Shown here: positions 62,553 through 64,000 of the stretch, piece after piece | How the letters are laid out: each line of letters begins with the position of its first letter | Position numbering within the stretch: position 1 is the first letter of the stretch | Translations under genes and position numbers: made by a program | Assembly (NCBI GenBank): GCA_902610995.1 | Contig: CACLXU010000003.1 | Coordinates: 1 to 64,000, forward strand | Direction of reading: 5' to 3' | DNA from: an uncultured SAR86 cluster bacterium | GTDB taxonomy: Bacteria > Pseudomonadota > Gammaproteobacteria > Magnimaribacterales > TMED112 | Length of the DNA: 64,000 nt | The notes under the pieces: generated by a model | What the model saw: the letters and a program-made list of their open reading frames with translations, nothing else | What the model was told of the DNA's origin: nothing | Database searches by the model: none

Positions 62553-63704
62553 ATGAAAAAAGAGCTGGGGCTAATTACACTTTTATCTATTTCTTTGTTT
62601 TCATCTGCTGATTGGCTTGATGTCAATATGCCTATGGGTGTCACTGATATAAGCCAAGATGTTTTTGGCTTACATATGCTTATGTTTTGGATTATGGTAG
62701 CCATTGGTGTAGTAGTTTTTGGCGTATTGTTCTATGCAATGTGGAAGTATAGAAGATCTAATAATAAGAAACCTGCAAAATTTGAAGAAAATCATAAGCT
62801 TGAAATGGCATGGACTATCGTTCCAACAATTATACTCGTACTGATGGCTCTTCCAGCATCCAGCCTTCTCAAAAAAATGTATGACCATGATGCTGAAGAG
62901 GGAGGAATTGATATACAGGTAATAGGATGGCAGTGGAAATGGCAATACAAATACTTAGATGAAAAAGTAGGCGAAAAGCCTTTAAGCTTTTTCTCAAACT
63001 TAACAACACCCGCTGATCAATATGAAACCAATCAAGCAGAGAAAGGAGCGCATTATTTATTAGAAGTTGATGAAGAAGTTGTGGTTCCAATAAACACTCC
63101 AATCAGATTTTTAATCACTAGTAACGATGTTATCCATTCCTGGTACATGAGTGATTTTGCAGTTAAGCAAGACGCCATTCCTGGTTTTATTAATGTTGCA
63201 AAAACAACAATAAACGTACCAGGTACTTATAGAGGAAATTGTACAGAACTTTGCGGTGAGAGACATGCATACATGCCCATTGTTGTAAGGGCTGTAACAG
63301 AAGAAGAATATCAAGATTGGATTCAGCAAAAGAGAGATGCAGCAGAACAGCTAGCTTTTCTTACAGAAAAAGAATGGACTGTTGATGAACTGCTTTCGCA
63401 GGGCGAAGAAATTTATAACACTAGATGTGCAGCATGCCATCAAATTAATGGTGCAGGAATTCCAGGTTTTTACCCAGCTCTAGCTGGAAGCGCAGTTGTA
63501 ATGAATGATAAATCTGCTCAAATAGAAATACTGATGGAAGGCATTAGGGGAAGTCAAATGCAATCTTTTGCGGAGCAACTTAATGAGGTAGAGATGGCGT
63601 CAGTAATAACTTTTACAAGAATGTCTTGGAATAATGATAAAAACGGTGACGGAACAGTAGTTGTTCCAAAGGACATAGTGGATTATAAAAATATTAATTT
63701 ATAG
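62553..63704 (+). CDS. coxB: Cytochrome c oxidase subunit II with fused cytochrome c domain, 383 aa
   Basis: A signal peptide (about residues 1-19), two membrane helices (about 42-64 and 84-108), and a CuA cupredoxin domain with ligands in IHSWYMSDF and CTELCGERHAYM. A C-terminal class I cytochrome c domain carries the haem site CAACHQ (about residue 290) and a distal Met. This caa3-type subunit takes electrons into the terminal oxidase on the periplasmic side. coxA follows at 8 bp. Confidence 0.97.
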   Translation: MKKELGLITLLSISLFSSADWLDVNMPMGVTDISQDVFGLHMLMFWIMVAIGVVVFGVLFYAMWKYRRSNNKKPAKFEENHKLEMAWTIVPTIILVLMALPASSLLKKMYDHDAEEGGIDIQVIGWQWKWQYKYLDEKVGEKPLSFFSNLTTPADQYETNQAEKGAHYLLEVDEEVVVPINTPIRFLITSNDVIHSWYMSDFAVKQDAIPGFINVAKTTINVPGTYRGNCTELCGERHAYMPIVVRAVTEEEYQDWIQQKRDAAEQLAFLTEKEWTVDELLSQGEEIYNTRCAACHQINGAGIPGFYPALAGSAVVMNDKSAQIEILMEGIRGSQMQSFAEQLNEVEMASVITFTRMSWNNDKNGDGTVVVPKDIVDYKNINL

Positions 63705-63712
63705 GAGATAAA

Positions 63713-64000
63713 ATGAGTGCAGTAGTTGAACATCACGACCACGACCACGGGCCAAAAAAAGGTTTAACAAGGTGGTTATTTACAACCAATCATAAGGATA
63801 TTGGAACACTTTATCTGTGGTTTAGCTTTTTAATGTTTTTAACTGGTGGTGCCATGGCTATGGGCATCAGAGCAGAATTATTTGAACCAGGATTACAGCT
63901 CCTAGACCCCATTAAATATAACCAACTTGTGACTATGCATGGCTTGATTATGATTTTTGGAGGCGTTATGCCTGCCTTTGTTGGCCTCGCTAACTGGTTG
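63713..64000 (+). CDS. coxA: Cytochrome c oxidase subunit I, N-terminal part (cut by window edge)
   Basis: 96 residues are visible. A His/Asp-rich N-terminus (VVEHHDHDHGPKKG) is followed by LTRWLFTTNHKDIGTLYLW, the start of haem-copper oxidase subunit I, then helix II with TMHGLIMIFGGVMP, whose His is a haem a ligand. AGGAGA (63703-63708) is its ribosome-binding site and overlaps the coxB stop. Confidence 0.96.
   Translation, partial: MSAVVEHHDHDHGPKKGLTRWLFTTNHKDIGTLYLWFSFLMFLTGGAMAMGIRAELFEPGLQLLDPIKYNQLVTMHGLIMIFGGVMPAFVGLANWL

Overview
The window looks like a piece of a small, low-GC, streamlined gammaproteobacterial chromosome, probably a marine lineage of the SAR86 type. This is inferred from the very AT-rich codons, near-zero intergenic space, gammaproteobacterial gene orders (atpBEFHAGDC-glmU-glmS, rpmH-rnpA-yidC-mnmE-mnmG-rsmG-parAB, dnaA-dnaN-recF-gyrB) and a Vibrio-like TonB2 energising cluster. 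No marker gene places the species exactly. I saw no rRNA or tRNA gene, CRISPR array, transposase or prophage.

Layout. 1-2.8 kb: DUF3450, TtpC-like, ExbB, ExbD (minus strand; ExbD cut by the edge). 2.9-7.8 kb: a DUF1295 membrane protein, then efp, argS, a SPOR protein, yggS and yggT as a tightly overlapping plus-strand operon. 7.8-15.7 kb (minus): rpoH-thiS-thiG-trmB, yaaA, and uvrD-lipB-lipA preceded by a prolyl-4-hydroxylase-like oxygenase; a 51-aa gene lies at 10.3 kb. 15.8-30.7 kb is the most lineage-specific part. It holds an unknown exported beta-rich protein, nitronate monooxygenase, two alpha/beta hydrolases, a cupin, a sterol-desaturase-like di-iron enzyme, a Fur-boxed FTR1 iron permease, a ceramidase-superfamily protein, nitroreductase, a fumarase/aspartase-superfamily lyase, 6-phosphogluconolactonase, MerC, a one-domain MGMT, an exported methyltransferase, and a run of small unknown proteins immediately downstream of glmS. 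30.7-40.3 kb: glmS, glmU and the F1Fo ATP synthase. 40.4-53.2 kb: the replication-origin neighbourhood. 53.2-64 kb: single-chain glyS, an LpxL-like acyltransferase, trkH-trkA-fmt-def, then purE-tsaC-hemF-aroE-zinc ribbon-coxB-coxA (coxA cut by the edge).

Genes point away from the rpmH/dnaA junction, where there is a perfect DnaA box. The mnmE-mnmG gap is a second oriC candidate. Two parS-like 16-mers inside recF, close to parAB, fit a ParABS origin-segregation system.

Compaction is the main theme. All six convergent gene pairs overlap, five of them through a shared 4-bp palindromic stop (TTAA or CTAG). Several promoters have their -10 only 4-13 nt from the start codon, suggesting leaderless mRNAs. 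Genes usual in these neighbourhoods (proC, atpI, yidD, rsmB) are missing from them.
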